Origin: Leptidea sinapis
Lineage: Eukaryota; Arthropoda; Insecta; Lepidoptera; Pieridae
Reading direction: 5' to 3'
Length of the DNA: 64,000 nucleotides
Assembly: GCF_905404315.1 (NCBI RefSeq)
Contig: NC_066312.1
Location: 14,557,001 to 14,621,000 of the forward strand
Below the pieces are notes generated by a model, which had not been told where the DNA came from, made no database searches, and saw nothing but the letters and a program-made list of their open reading frames with translations. Positions within the stretch are counted from its first letter, which is position 1; each line of letters begins with the position of its first letter. Shown here piece by piece: positions 22,745-33,140 of this stretch. A program made the position numbers and the translations under genes.

Positions 22745-23015
22745 TATACTAGCGAATAAACAAACAAAGACTGTGAGAGAGAAGAACATCTGTAATGGAC
22801 ATACAGCAAGATAGAAAAGGAAAGCAAATCTATTGTTACTGTAACCGATCTTAATTGACAATTCGTAAAATATCAGCCATGCTTAGATTTAGCTCCATGG
22901 TATTTAAAATATTAAACCTCCAGCTACCGCACACATTAACAAATCAAAATTGGTCACTCATTATCGGGCTGTCAGATCGTATTTACGCAAGTTTACACTA
23001 ATTCTATTATCGTGA
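22745..23015 (+). repeat. Repeat D copy 3 (uninterrupted)
   Basis: Contains AGACTGTGAGAGAGAAGAAC, ATACAGCAAGATAGAAAAGG, TATTGTTACTGTAACCGATC, then TTAAAATATTAAACCTCC and CATTATCGGGCTGTCAGATC. It gives the uninterrupted arrangement against which the insertions in copies 1 and 2 can be judged. Confidence 0.55.
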
Positions 23016-23905
23016 CCATTCATGAAATTGAATCCAAATATCAGCTTATATTTGTTGAATAAATTGCCAATACGAAGTAGCACTTAGAGACTAAAGCATT
23101 TTTTTTAAATAAAATATAGGTAATTTGTTATAAAACATGTTGGTATTATAGAGCTAAAGTAGGGCAACAAAACTGTCTCGTATTCACTTTGTCTTAAATA
23201 CTACTTGTACTATATATAATCTTTTACTTTCTTATTCATTTTTTTATTATTCTCGCATAGTAAAACTATTATTCAAACAAAACAAATCTTATATTTACAA
23301 TACTATGATAACATTAATTTAAAACGATAATTACGGAGAAGTATACCAAGAATACCAATTGACCAAAATGGCTGCCAGCGCTTGGGATACCAGTAGCCCT
23401 ACTTAGGCGCGTACATAGTACTTTGTACATTCTCCAAGGCTCAGGGCGCCACGGGCCAAGTGTTTTGACACCAAACATTGTAGAAGATATATAATATGAA
23501 AGGTTTGGTTTGAGAGACTTCAGATGAGACTAATATTTATGTAACTAAATAAGCAACTTTTATAACAATGATAAAATGTAATATGATGGAATACAAATAG
23601 AGAGTATTTTTAATCGCCCTCATAGCTATTGTAGCTTGGAAATTTTATGTAACATTTTTAAAAGAAACAAGAAGCTCCTTTAATAAGAACTTGCACGCAA
23701 ACCTTTTTCCCGAGTCCCTTTTTATATTCAGCGTAAAATTATTACCTCGACCAGTAAAGGTATTTTTAACCCTCAAGCAAGGGAGTGCTATAAGTTTGAA
23801 GTATTCAAATGTGTGTTTGTTTATACCACTGTACATCCTTAAACGGCTGAACTGATTTTGATATTTTAAGGTTGATAGATTGAGAGAATTTATGATATTT
23901 AGCTA
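23016..23905. other. No gene seen
   Basis: AT-rich; a small GC patch at 23355-23460 has no supported frame. Confidence 0.5.
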
Positions 23906-23917
23906 TTTGAAGTTAAC

Positions 23918-24569
23918 TCTTCTTCTTTGGCGGTACACTCTTGTCAGAGTGGTCGTGGTCGTCACGTCGAGGTTAGTGGCCTGTTTCACAATCCATCGCC
24001 ACTCGTCACGAACTGCCACTCTTCTCGTGCATTCATGCAGAGTACCGTCGACGACTTGCCTCACTTGGTCCATCCCACCTCATCGGGGACCTGCCTCGTG
24101 GTCTAGTGCCCTCCACTTCACCCTGCACTATTGAGCGTTCTATGGAGTCGCTTCCATGTCACGATACATGCCCGAAGAAAGTGAGAATGCGAGCTTGTAC
24201 GGTAGTAGACAGTATCTGTTTGATGCCGAGCTCCCGAAGAATGGACTCATTGGTTCGGAATTCCGTCCACGATATACCGAGCCTATTCTTCTCCAGCACC
24301 ACATCTCAAGAACGTTGATCTTTTTCTTCTCACTTTTTCGTAGGGTCCATGTCTCAGAAGCATAGCGGAATATGGGGAATATGAGAGCCCTTACAAGTCG
24401 TATTTTGGTGGTTTTGGTGATATTGCGATCCTTCCATATTTTCGTCAATTTATCCATAGCCGATCTGGAGATTGCCATGCGTCGTTTGATTTCGTCTATG
24501 CAGCCGCCATTATTTGAAATCAGTGCCCCCAGGTATGTGTAAGTTGGCACTACTTCGCAATTTGCTACT
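23918..24569 (-). mobile_element. RTE-type LINE, 5'-truncated, with target site duplication
   Basis: The minus strand begins mid-ORF with VPTYTYLGALISNNGG and continues IKRRMAISRSAMDKLTKIWK, RALIFPIFRYASETWTLRK and MWCWRRI, the post-palm region of RTE-clade endonuclease/reverse transcriptases. After a frameshift near 24280 the C-terminus continues in other frames (QARILTFFGHVS, RGRSPMRWD, then DHSDKSVPPKKKS) almost to the end, so the 3' UTR is very short, as in RTE elements. An 11-bp perfect direct repeat TTGAAGTTAAC flanks it (23907-23917, 24570-24580). The perfect duplication suggests a fairly recent insertion despite frameshifts. Confidence 0.85.
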
Positions 24570-24584
24570 TGAAGTTAACCAGCA

Positions 24585-25180
24585 TTTTCTTATTAATCTT
24601 CCACTCCTACATACTGAGATCGCGGTAGTTGGATCATGTTACAAATGCGATAAACGTCAGAAGTATGTGGCAATTGCAACAGCACTTTTCCACTATTTTC
24701 CGACTTATTAAAATAATATTATATATTTAATAACAATAACAACTTGTAATGATCATTACAATAAAGTAGTTATAAATAAATAGATTTCACTTAGTACTTG
24801 TATGTATGCATACTTAGCCCTATTAAACCCTTTCAATTTCTTATACACCTTTTCCTTAAAATATGTACTTGTTATACGTATTCCGACCTTTTGATATCCA
24901 ATTTCTCGTTTCCAACTTTGAGAATAGCGAATCTCAAACACACACCCCTATTTCACGTGAGAGGGTGGAATTACTAAGGCCTTCAAATATTGAAATTTGA
25001 ACTTCTCGGCACATGGATCTTTCAGCCTGCATATTGTGAATATCTGATTACTTTATAATTACTACGAAATTTTAACTATAACTAACGGGCTTAATCGTAA
25101 CTTTTTGACTATACCTGGTTTCAAATTTTTTATGGTAGTATTCTGCCCTAACTTGATTCCAATCCATTTAATAGTAAAAA
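24585..25180. other. No gene seen
   Basis: AT-rich, short chance ORFs only. Confidence 0.5.
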
Positions 25181-25184
25181 GCGG

Positions 25185-25325
25185 CCAAGCGCGTACACCT
25201 TCCTTAAAGGCCGGCAACGCTCTTGTGATTCCTCTAGTGTTGCAAGAGAATGTGGGCGGCGGTGATCACTTAACACCAGGTGACCCGTACGCTCGTTTGT
25301 CCTCCTATTCCATAAAAAAAAAAGT
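25185..25325 (+). mobile_element. LINE family B 3' end with poly(A)
   Basis: CACCTTCCTTAAAGGCCGGC, GTGATCACTTAACACCAGGT and GTTTGTCCTCCTATTCCATA lead into a run of A. This is the terminal 140 bases of family B. It is followed at once by GTGCGAGTCAGATTCACCCA, which resembles another common lepidopteran repeat, so two elements abut. Confidence 0.7.
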
Positions 25326-25329
25326 GCGA

Positions 25330-26395
25330 GTCAGATTCACCCATGAAGGGTTCAAGGTTCGCCGCATAAACGTCTGCAATACTAGGGATCTTATTCTTGG
25401 TAGATAAGCATGAATTTTTCTTTTCAGTATCCCAATCTTATCGTGAATTCCTCCAAATACTTTTATCCACATTGGCTCTATAAATATACTCGCTATACTC
25501 GCTATTATACATACTCGCTATTTTTGAAGGGACTCATAAGACTCTGTCATTTTGATCTGAAATTACCAAGCAAGGAAATTCATTATACAATTTTGTTGTA
25601 CGTTAATGAGGGTTGCTTGATTCAAGGGCGCGACAAAAATCAGATGCTGAGAATTATTTTGGTTGTGGCGTGAGGTTCTATAGTGGAAACTGGCTGTGGC
25701 TAAGCGACTTGGAACTACCGGTGATAAAAACGGCAGAAGCAACACCACGAAGTGACTTCTCTACGCAAGCCCAAACGATCGAGGTGCTTACACACTATGA
25801 CGATTCTAAATCAGAAATATTAAGATTAAAATTAAGAAAACTTTAATCTTACAATATTATGTATGCAACTAAAAACTTAGTGATACACTTTTGAAAGAAG
25901 AAAGCAAAATATTGATTTCACAAAGGACTCTCAGGATACACTTGTTGAAATAAAAGATACAAAACAAATAAAAAAAGAACGTTCTTAAATAATTATTGAA
26001 TTTATATTGGAGTTACAGTGCAGGAAATCGGTCACCGACTCAGGATTATCTGAAACACGGCCGTGGCTATGAAACTGTAAGCACTGATTTTCAGCGATGG
26101 CCTTTTAACTCTAGAATACAATTTACTCTACATAGAATCAATAATTCATAATAATATGCATACGTAAATCTCATATAATGGTTGATTTAAAGATGTTTTA
26201 AAATATAAAGTAGTATTAAATGAAACATATAGCAACAAGTATAAAAGTTTTTTTCATTCCATTAATAGTGACTTATGTTTCCGACGAAAATTTTCGCAAC
26301 GAAATTGGTTTGTAATCCATGAAAAGGAGGTTGAAGATTGTTCAAGCATCTAGTTGCATTCTATTGAAAATTTCCTCTAAATGCAGCACTATTGT
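25330..26395. other. No gene assigned; short tandem block and one open frame
   Basis: ATACTCGCTAT is repeated three times near 25485-25530. A 77-residue open frame at 25613-25846 (RSDFSTQAQTIEVLTHYDD near its end) has LINE-like flavour and lies in GC-richer DNA, but I cannot place it in a family. Confidence 0.35.
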
Positions 26396-26398
26396 GTT

Positions 26399-26399
<1 letters not shown>

Positions 26400-26432
<33 letters not shown>
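26400..26432 (-). repeat. Triplet microsatellite tail of the LINE
   Basis: About ten AAT units on the plus strand (ATT on the element strand) directly follow the 3' UTR. Such triplet tails are a product of target-primed reverse transcription in several LINE clades. Confidence 0.8.
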
Positions 26433-26433
<1 letters not shown>

Positions 26434-26548
26434 CTTTTATTTCAGGCCATTAGACCCATAACTGTGTTAGTATGACAAATAACTTAAAATTATGTTAGTA
26501 GGTACTTATTTCTAGCTTAACAACTAATTCTATAACTAAAAACTATAA

Positions 26549-29383
26549 CTAAAAAACCCGAGGGAGCCTCTTGGCGCCTATGTGCGCACCCCCCCAGCAC
26601 CTCCAGAGAGGACTATCTAGTTTCCTGGCCAATGCGCTGAGAAGAGTGTTGGTACTACTCATTAGCCTGCGCATCATGGACGCGGCACGCTTGCGCATGA
26701 TCGCGTAGAAATCATCCACGCGAGCATCCGCAAACATTGCCGACGCACTGCAGTGTCGAGGCTTCCTCAACACCGCTCTCAGCACATTGTTATATTGAAC
26801 ACGCAAGGCACCATAGGTCCGCTGCCTGTAGTCCATCCACAGACTGCACGTGTAAAATGACTGGCAGTAAGCCCTGAATAAGGTCAGCTTTACTTGCCCA
26901 GTACAGCGCGCAAATCTGCGGGCTAACATATTGCCTCGGACCGACAGAGCCCGGCGCTCTCGTTCCATGTCACTATCATCCCTCAGGCTGTCGGTTACTA
27001 CATGACCGAGATACTTGAACTCAGTCACTTGCTTCAGGGGATTACCACATAATTGTATCTTTGGTTTAAAGCTGGATAGTTTGTTCTTTCCCCTGAAAAT
27101 AAGGAACTCGCTTTTTTTGGCGTTGTAACTGAGTCCATTCATCCCGGCATACTCCTCACAGAGTTGCAGCAACCTTTTAAGACCCCCAACTGAGGGGCTC
27201 AGTAGAACCATGTCGTCGGCGTAGCTAAGGTTATTCATGCGTATGCCATCTATTGAACACCCGACACCAGCTCCACCGAGCCCCTCAATCAGCTGGTTCA
27301 CATACAAATTAAACAGCCCAGGGGACGTCAGCCCTCCCTGTCTCACTCCACACTCCATTTTATATGGGTCACTAAGTTCATTACCCCACCTAACCACATT
27401 AGTTTGGTTACCATACCAGTATTTAAACAATGAAATCAGTTCGGGTCTCAAAGCTGATTCCTTTTCGAGCTTATGCCACAAGACGTCGTAAGCTACTAGG
27501 TCAAAAGCTTTGGATAGATCCAAAAAACAGGCATAAACAGGAGTTTTCCTGTCGGTATAGTACCGCACAGTTTGCTTGAGGCACAGGATTGCGCTTTCCG
27601 TAGAGAGTTCAGGCTGAAAGCCGAACTGAGCGTCGTGTATTTTAATTGATTTACTTAGCTGTGCATCCATCAAACTGTCCAGCACCTTAGCCACTATCGT
27701 CGCCAGCGATATCGGCCCGTAGTTGGATCCATCCGCCGCATCACCTGTTCTGTTTTTGATAATGGGCACTACTACTGTCTTCATCATGGCTTCTGGCAGG
27801 TAACTGTGGTTAATACATAGGTTGTAGAGCAATTTGAGGACTCTGGGAAGGTGCGAACCCGCATACCTTAAGTGCTCGATGCTCAGGCCATCGTGTCCCG
27901 GTGACTTTCCATGTTTCATACTCTTTAGTGCTCCCTTGACTTCAGTAAGCGTAAAACGCACCAAGACTTCCCTGTTAACCACGATGTCCTCAGCATCGTT
28001 GTTCGTAAAGGGTATTTTAAGAGGCTCCACTTTAAATTGCTCCCTAAACATATTAGCAATCTTTTGAGATCCGCTCACTCCACCTACTTCACTCGGAAGA
28101 TTCGCCCTTGCATTCAGTCTATTGGTGTGCTGCCAGAACTTGCCGAAGTGCTTAGTCTCGTACGATGTGGCTAACATGTCCATTTTGATTTGCTCCTCGT
28201 TGTTCTGGCACCATTTAAGTTTATTTTTAAATACCTTGCGAGATTCCCGCATCTCGTCGTACAAGACCCCACAAGACGGCCTCCCAGCCCACACCCATGA
28301 CTGAAAACAGAGACGAGCCTTCGCATGAGCCGGTCTCACATGCTTGTTCCACCCAGTGATATATCTTTTTTTATGTCGCTGGGTAGCTCTATGACTATAT
28401 ATTGCCGCATCCTGTAGTATGCTTGTAATATCCTCGTACCATTGTTCTAAGATCCGTTTATGTTCCGGGTCGTTACATAGTTCATTACAGCAATCTACCA
28501 TCTCTACGGGAAAGTCTACCATCTTCAACCTATTGTTACAAAACTCAGTATACAGACTAATCTGATCAGTGTCCCTACGTCCCCAACTTATTTTATTAAA
28601 AGCCGTCGATTGCGCGCTTTCTAGACGAGTGTGAAATAAATTGAGTTTACAATAAACCTCTACAGGATAATGATCAGACCACGACACATTGTTCACTATG
28701 TTTATACGATCAACGTATTTTCTAGCCATACTCGTTACAAGGCAGTGGTCTAGCCATCGCGAGCAGCCGTGAATATCACTAGTATATGTAAATACATCGC
28801 TTTTATTTGACAACAGTTCGTAGTCGGCACACACCCATGATTGCTCGCCACAAAACTGTATCAATTCATTAAAAAATAATTCCCCAGGGTGTGCGTTAAA
28901 GTCGCCTAACATAAAAACCATACTAATACCGCAGTCTTCAATAATTGCATTAATTTCACTCAAGCACTCTGTAAATTCCGCTAAATTATCCGGGCAGTCT
29001 GTAGGCATATACACAGAAAAAAATAGCATCGAGTGCTCACGTACCTGACATTTGAGGGCGCACAACCTAACGCTGTCGCACTTCACTATAGACACGGACG
29101 AAAACACATTCTTACGCCATAACAGCGCGACTCCTCCGTGGGGACGGCCACGTAGAATGCCGGCTCCCGTATCCACAGCCGATGTACCCGTAGACTCAAA
29201 CTCGTCGTGAATGGTGCTAAGGTAGGTAAGTTCAAACGGCAGCAGCCAGGTCTCCTGGAGTGCGACTACATCCGCAGATCCGCATAGGCTCCTCACGCTG
29301 TCCACCGACCGCTTCAAGGACTTACAGTTATAGCTAACTAGCTTTAGTGTATGTTTGTTCCCTCTAATTTTGTTTAGATCCAT
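26549..29383 (-). CDS. LINE ORF2: AP-like endonuclease plus reverse transcriptase
   Basis: 944 residues. The N-terminal exonuclease-endonuclease-phosphatase domain (about 12-250) nicks target DNA: VALQETWL at 40-47, MLGDFNAH at 158-165, WSDHYPVEV at 235-243. The reverse transcriptase (about 475-800) shows KSPGHDGLS at 493-501, LDLSKAFD at 621-628 with the first catalytic Asp, GVRQGGLTSPGLFNLY at 679-694, YADD at 721-724 and FKYLGHVV at 789-796. There is no RNase H domain. One conserved position is altered: the NYRPI block reads NYGPI (Gly 556, codon GGG at 27716-27718), a possible single C-to-G change that may impair activity. The start ATG lies inside the end of ORF1 (20-nt overlap, different frame), implying reinitiation or coupled translation. 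Confidence 0.92.
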   Translation of the reverse strand: MDLNKIRGNKHTLKLVSYNCKSLKRSVDSVRSLCGSADVVALQETWLLPFELTYLSTIHDEFESTGTSAVDTGAGILRGRPHGGVALLWRKNVFSSVSIVKCDSVRLCALKCQVREHSMLFFSVYMPTDCPDNLAEFTECLSEINAIIEDCGISMVFMLGDFNAHPGELFFNELIQFCGEQSWVCADYELLSNKSDVFTYTSDIHGCSRWLDHCLVTSMARKYVDRINIVNNVSWSDHYPVEVYCKLNLFHTRLESAQSTAFNKISWGRRDTDQISLYTEFCNNRLKMVDFPVEMVDCCNELCNDPEHKRILEQWYEDITSILQDAAIYSHRATQRHKKRYITGWNKHVRPAHAKARLCFQSWVWAGRPSCGVLYDEMRESRKVFKNKLKWCQNNEEQIKMDMLATSYETKHFGKFWQHTNRLNARANLPSEVGGVSGSQKIANMFREQFKVEPLKIPFTNNDAEDIVVNREVLVRFTLTEVKGALKSMKHGKSPGHDGLSIEHLRYAGSHLPRVLKLLYNLCINHSYLPEAMMKTVVVPIIKNRTGDAADGSNYGPISLATIVAKVLDSLMDAQLSKSIKIHDAQFGFQPELSTESAILCLKQTVRYYTDRKTPVYACFLDLSKAFDLVAYDVLWHKLEKESALRPELISLFKYWYGNQTNVVRWGNELSDPYKMECGVRQGGLTSPGLFNLYVNQLIEGLGGAGVGCSIDGIRMNNLSYADDMVLLSPSVGGLKRLLQLCEEYAGMNGLSYNAKKSEFLIFRGKNKLSSFKPKIQLCGNPLKQVTEFKYLGHVVTDSLRDDSDMERERRALSVRGNMLARRFARCTGQVKLTLFRAYCQSFYTCSLWMDYRQRTYGALRVQYNNVLRAVLRKPRHCSASAMFADARVDDFYAIMRKRAASMMRRLMSSTNTLLSALARKLDSPLWRCWGGAHIGAKRLPRVF

Positions 29384-30560
29384 TATTAATGTCCACTTTT
29401 TCTGGATTTACTATGGCCTTTTTTCCATGTCTAAATAATATATATCTTCTAAAATATATACCTTCTGGCCATAATTTACTGTCCGTAAATAATAATAATT
29501 TACTTCTAGGTATATAAAATTTAAAAGAATTGTAATCTCTAGACGATTTCATAGGTACCTTTTCAGGCACAATATTTATCTGCGTCTTTCCATATACATA
29601 TTCCGCGACATCACGCTCCGTGTTTTCCTTCGAAACATTATAAATATATAACGGGATTTGTAAGTCCGCTGCTTTTAGTTTTGTTGAGGAGTCTACCGTC
29701 GCTGTACCTCTCGTTCCTTTAAATCGCGATGACTTACGCCTTACGACACGAACCCACTCTCCTTCGTTGTTATTTTGCGTTTCCGCGCCACTCGGTTCGC
29801 AATTCATTGCATTACATGACATCATCGCATCAGCTGGCGGTGACGCGTGCGCTTCTACTTGATTCACTCGTTGAACGGGCGTGACAGAGATAGGTTTACT
29901 GGTCGGCACCGCTGCCACACACGCGTAAGACGGTGACGGTTGCGCGGGAACTCGTTTTTGCATTGTCACGTTCGGCGGTGTGCCATTTGAAAGGCCGGTC
30001 ATTAACCCCATCGGGCCACTTGTTGAGTCGTAGCTATCTTGCAAGCAAAAACCGCCTCTCTTGGTATTGACATAAGGTTCAGTCTCTCCTGCTTCAGCCT
30101 CAGACACAATTTTCTTCTTTTCGTAGTCTCTAACGGAAATTTCAAAATCTTTTTTTGTCATATACTCCTCCTGCTTCTCTTGAAGAGCCCGCACCTGACT
30201 CTGCAGGGTAACAATATCCTTCAAAAGGCGTGTCACATCAATATGATCGAAAGTAACGGGCGGCAGCTTGTGTAGGTCTTTAGCCACAAAAGTTGGAATA
30301 TCATCGGGCTCTGTACTTCGTAAAACACTAATGATATCCTCTATATTTTTCTGTTTTCGATCCTCACCCTTTCTTTTGACGAGTCTCTGTGGAATCGTCT
30401 CAAACAGCAAGCGTTTCGCCTTGAAAATTTCCTCTTCGTCGAATGATTGCTTACAAAGAAGTGCTAAACTGACATTATCAATTGAATCTAGGGTGTTAAC
30501 ACAAAAACTCAGGCACTCATTCACGACCAACCGGCACTTGTCACAAGATAAGGTATCCAT
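29364..30560 (-). CDS. LINE ORF1 protein
   Basis: 398 residues. The N-terminal region (about 1-115) is a helical domain with KAKRLLFETIPQRLVKRKG and FVAKDLHKLPPVTFDHIDV, a type seen in ORF1 proteins of invertebrate LINEs. It is followed by a short coiled-coil-like stretch (VTLQSQVRALQEKQEEY, 117-133), a proline/serine-rich linker, and a C-terminal globular domain (about 298-380: IPLYIYNVSKE, SFKFYIPRSKLL, KLWPEGIYFRRY). ORF1 proteins bind the element RNA and form the retrotransposition particle; a role here is inferred by analogy. The relative at 56855-57142 shares the C-terminal domain. Zinc-knuckle motifs are not seen. The chosen ATG is the first in the frame after the short leader. Confidence 0.85.
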   Translation of the reverse strand: MDTLSCDKCRLVVNECLSFCVNTLDSIDNVSLALLCKQSFDEEEIFKAKRLLFETIPQRLVKRKGEDRKQKNIEDIISVLRSTEPDDIPTFVAKDLHKLPPVTFDHIDVTRLLKDIVTLQSQVRALQEKQEEYMTKKDFEISVRDYEKKKIVSEAEAGETEPYVNTKRGGFCLQDSYDSTSGPMGLMTGLSNGTPPNVTMQKRVPAQPSPSYACVAAVPTSKPISVTPVQRVNQVEAHASPPADAMMSCNAMNCEPSGAETQNNNEGEWVRVVRRKSSRFKGTRGTATVDSSTKLKAADLQIPLYIYNVSKENTERDVAEYVYGKTQINIVPEKVPMKSSRDYNSFKFYIPRSKLLLFTDSKLWPEGIYFRRYILFRHGKKAIVNPEKVDINNGSKQN

Positions 30561-30614
30561 CTCGCAAGAGGTCTCGGAACCTCTGGACTTTAAGACTGAC
30601 TGTCTGTATTGAGA

Positions 30615-30970
30615 GGCTCTTGTATAATAAGTGGCATTGAAATCCCTTAGTCAAGTCAATTTATTTTACAGGCTTTTCGAAACATAGTACTCAACGAAAT
30701 GGTAAAGTTGTTTCATAAGTAGTTGACTAGTTGATTGCTGATTTATTTTATTTTTTCAAATTAATTATTTTAACTTAAGCAGGAAAGTGACAGTGACCAA
30801 TCTAAATCCTTAAATTTATTTGCCAACACGCACTTATGTCGTTCGACAGGAATTTCAAATTAGAATGACAATTATTGTTTGTTGCTTTTTTAGTAAGCAT
30901 ATAAAAAAAACGTACCTGCAGAATCGAGCGAAGGAATCTTGTACTATTAAATTTTATAAAATTGATTAAT
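30615..30970. other. No gene seen
   Basis: AT-rich sequence flanking the 5' end of the LINE. Confidence 0.5.
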
Positions 30971-30974
30971 TAAA

Positions 30975-31255
30975 TATCCTCCTTTGCACGGGATGCCGGC
31001 TAGATTATGGGTACCACAAAGGTGCCTATTTCTACCGCGAAGCAGTAATTATATAAGCATTACTGTGTTTCGATCGGAATGGCGCCGTAGCTAGTGAAAT
31101 TACTTGGCAAATGAGATTCAACTGTAGTGCTGCTCAGAATTTTTTGAGTTTCCGAGAAGCCTGAACGGCACTACATTGTAATGGGCAGGGCTTATCAATT
31201 ACCATGGGCTGAACATCCTGCTCGTCTCGTCCCTTACTGTCATCAAAAAATATCA
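30975..31255 (+). repeat. Repeat A copy
   Basis: TTTGCACGGGATGCCGGCTA, CATTACTGTGTTTCGATCGG, CCTGAACGGCACTACATTGT and TGAACATCCTGCTCGTCTCG, ending CATCAAAAAA. A deletion removes the GTCTCAAGGTGACGAGCGC block found in other copies. Confidence 0.7.
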
Positions 31256-31259
31256 TTTG

Positions 31260-32205
31260 AAATACTGTGAGACGCGCCTTCAAAAGGGGTTATCAATCCA
31301 AAATAACAATTTTTCGAGCGGCGGTTTTTTTCTACTTGGAACCGAAAAAAACATTAATGTATCTATCGTTATGATACAATGTATATAATATGGCCTATCT
31401 ATTGATTTTTCTTAAAGTTCTATCTATTCTTTCATCGTTATTAATAACTATGTAATAATCCTTGTTCAATATTTCATCTCAGTACTCCTCCGCTCGCTTC
31501 GTTCTTAATCCGCTGTATTTTATAACAAATTAATATGAGATAAGATACATAATTAAGTACAGCTTATAATTTCAAGCAAGACGGTATAAATGAAAGATAT
31601 ATTTTGCATATTATAATAATGGAAAGGACGTGATAAAGAGGGTGTGATTAGGTGAAAGCGTGATATTAATTATTAATTATATACTCTTTGGGTTTTTGAG
31701 GTACACTCAGGGTTAATGTATTTTTTACCCTCATGGTTTCATATTTTGGCATATTTGAATAAAAGGTAAAGTAATGTTAGTTACGTGTTGATTTTTGTGT
31801 TATGTTTCTTATGTTGAGATTTTTTTAATGTATGAGAAGGACAAATAAGCGTACGGGCCTCTGTTTTACCCACAGGCCAAATGGAACAACTGAAAAGCCT
31901 CTATTTTATATCGGTTTTAAGTGGAAGAGTTGTTTGTTTCTGGGAGTGCCACCCGAATATGGCTATGTCCCTCAGGACGCAACATAGGTCTACCACTCAT
32001 TTTACTAATTAGCATTGTTAGGTTTTGTCTGTTGGTGTAAATCAGCTGCTGATTTTAATATTATAATATTTTTGAAACATTTTGAGTAATAAAATCAAAA
32101 TTTTATATTTACAAACCATGCCATCCAGCAGAATCAGAAACAGAGAAAAACGTTTAGAGTAAATACCAGCTCCCATGCACATATTATGTAATACCAGAGG
32201 TCTTA
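31260..32205. other. No gene seen
   Basis: AT-rich. At 31850-31990 a GC-richer block (GCGTACGGGCCTCTG, then CACCCGAATATGGCTATG) may be an old repeat, with no second copy in view. Confidence 0.45.
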
Positions 32206-32212
32206 GAGATGT

Positions 32213-32254
32213 GCTCTAAGCAATGACGTTCTATACATATCGTCATTGGCTCTA
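32213..32254. repeat. Short palindromic insertion with flanking direct repeat
   Basis: CAATGACG...CGTCATTG (32221-32248) is flanked by GCTCTA on each side (32213-32218, 32249-32254). The sequence matches the termini of the 188-bp element at 18619-18806, as if only its ends remained. Confidence 0.45.
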
Positions 32255-32259
32255 GGTAT

Positions 32260-33138
32260 TCAAAGCGAGTGTTAAAAATTTTTCACAACTGCATCTGAAC
32301 ATGTTAGTGGTTCGGAAATACAGTAGTCATTAGCCAGTCCAAAATAGTGAGACATAAAAGTTGTTTCAATATCGCAATGGTGATAATTAAAAGCATTGTC
32401 TCATTCACGTCAGGTCTTGCATAAGAATGCAAATATTCATCGGATAATATAATTTACTAATAACGAGGTTGTAATACATCAAACCATGATTATAAGTAAG
32501 TATACCTGTAGATATTTGGACAAACTTGGCACAAAATCATGAAACCACAGTTATCAATTGATTTCTTTGTAGACTCTTAAAATGATGCAGACCCAGGATG
32601 CAGCGAAAATTATCTAAATATCGTAGTCTAATATTATTTTTGAAGTCTGTTAAAGCAATTGTTGAGGAGGCCATGATAGTCAAAGGATTATGGCGCCAAT
32701 CTAAAATATCCGAGTCTTAAAATAGAGGTAAAGTTTTCAGGATTACCTAGCCTGAAGGTTTTACTAATGGAAATATATGGTTATACAATTTTAACATATT
32801 TTCACTATGGATGGCGCTATAGGTAGAACTAATAGCACTTGTGATTTCTTTGGTGTTACAAGAGCATATGGCCTGCGGTGATATTCCATAAGGTGGGCCA
32901 TATACATAGATTCCAAACATATTTTATTATGAGGTATATTCTGCTAATCTCGTACAATGTATGGCGAGTGCTTAACATCAAAATTATTGATACTTATCGT
33001 ATGATTTTTAAAAAGTTTTTGATGTTATTTAATGATTAAGTATCTTACTTTCAATATAAGTATAAAGATTTTTGATATCTGTAATAGTTACGGAATAATC
33101 TTACACTTAACGATTACACCCTGTGTATGCTCGATTTA
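32260..33138. other. No gene seen
   Basis: AT-rich. At 32835-32890 a scrap (TGTGATTTCTTTGGTGTTAC, then GGTGATATTCCATAAGG) resembles the end of LINE family B with a deletion. Confidence 0.45.
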
Positions 33139-33140
33139 TA

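Larger units (their letters stand above)
26400..30610 (-). mobile_element. Nearly full-length two-ORF non-LTR retrotransposon (jockey superfamily, CR1/Rex1-like)
   Basis: The element runs on the minus strand from a short 5' leader near 30610, through ORF1 and ORF2, to a 3' UTR ending CCTGAAATAAAAG and a pure AAT/TTA triplet tail at about 26400-26432. There is a polyadenylation-like AATAAA just before the tail. Both ORFs are uninterrupted, which makes this the youngest-looking retroelement in the window. No clear target duplication was found at the ends by eye, and the exact 5' end is uncertain. The clade assignment rests on ORF2 architecture (endonuclease plus reverse transcriptase, no RNase H) and a post-palm domain resembling Rex1/CR1 proteins. 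Confidence 0.85.

Noticed and set aside
25485..25530. CRISPR-like short direct repeats (ATACTCGCTAT)
   Set aside because: Units are nearly adjacent and spacing is irregular; eukaryotic context; simple tandem duplication.
27237..28304. Plus-strand frames opposite the LINE ORF2
   Set aside because: Antisense shadows of a clearly coding minus-strand reverse transcriptase.
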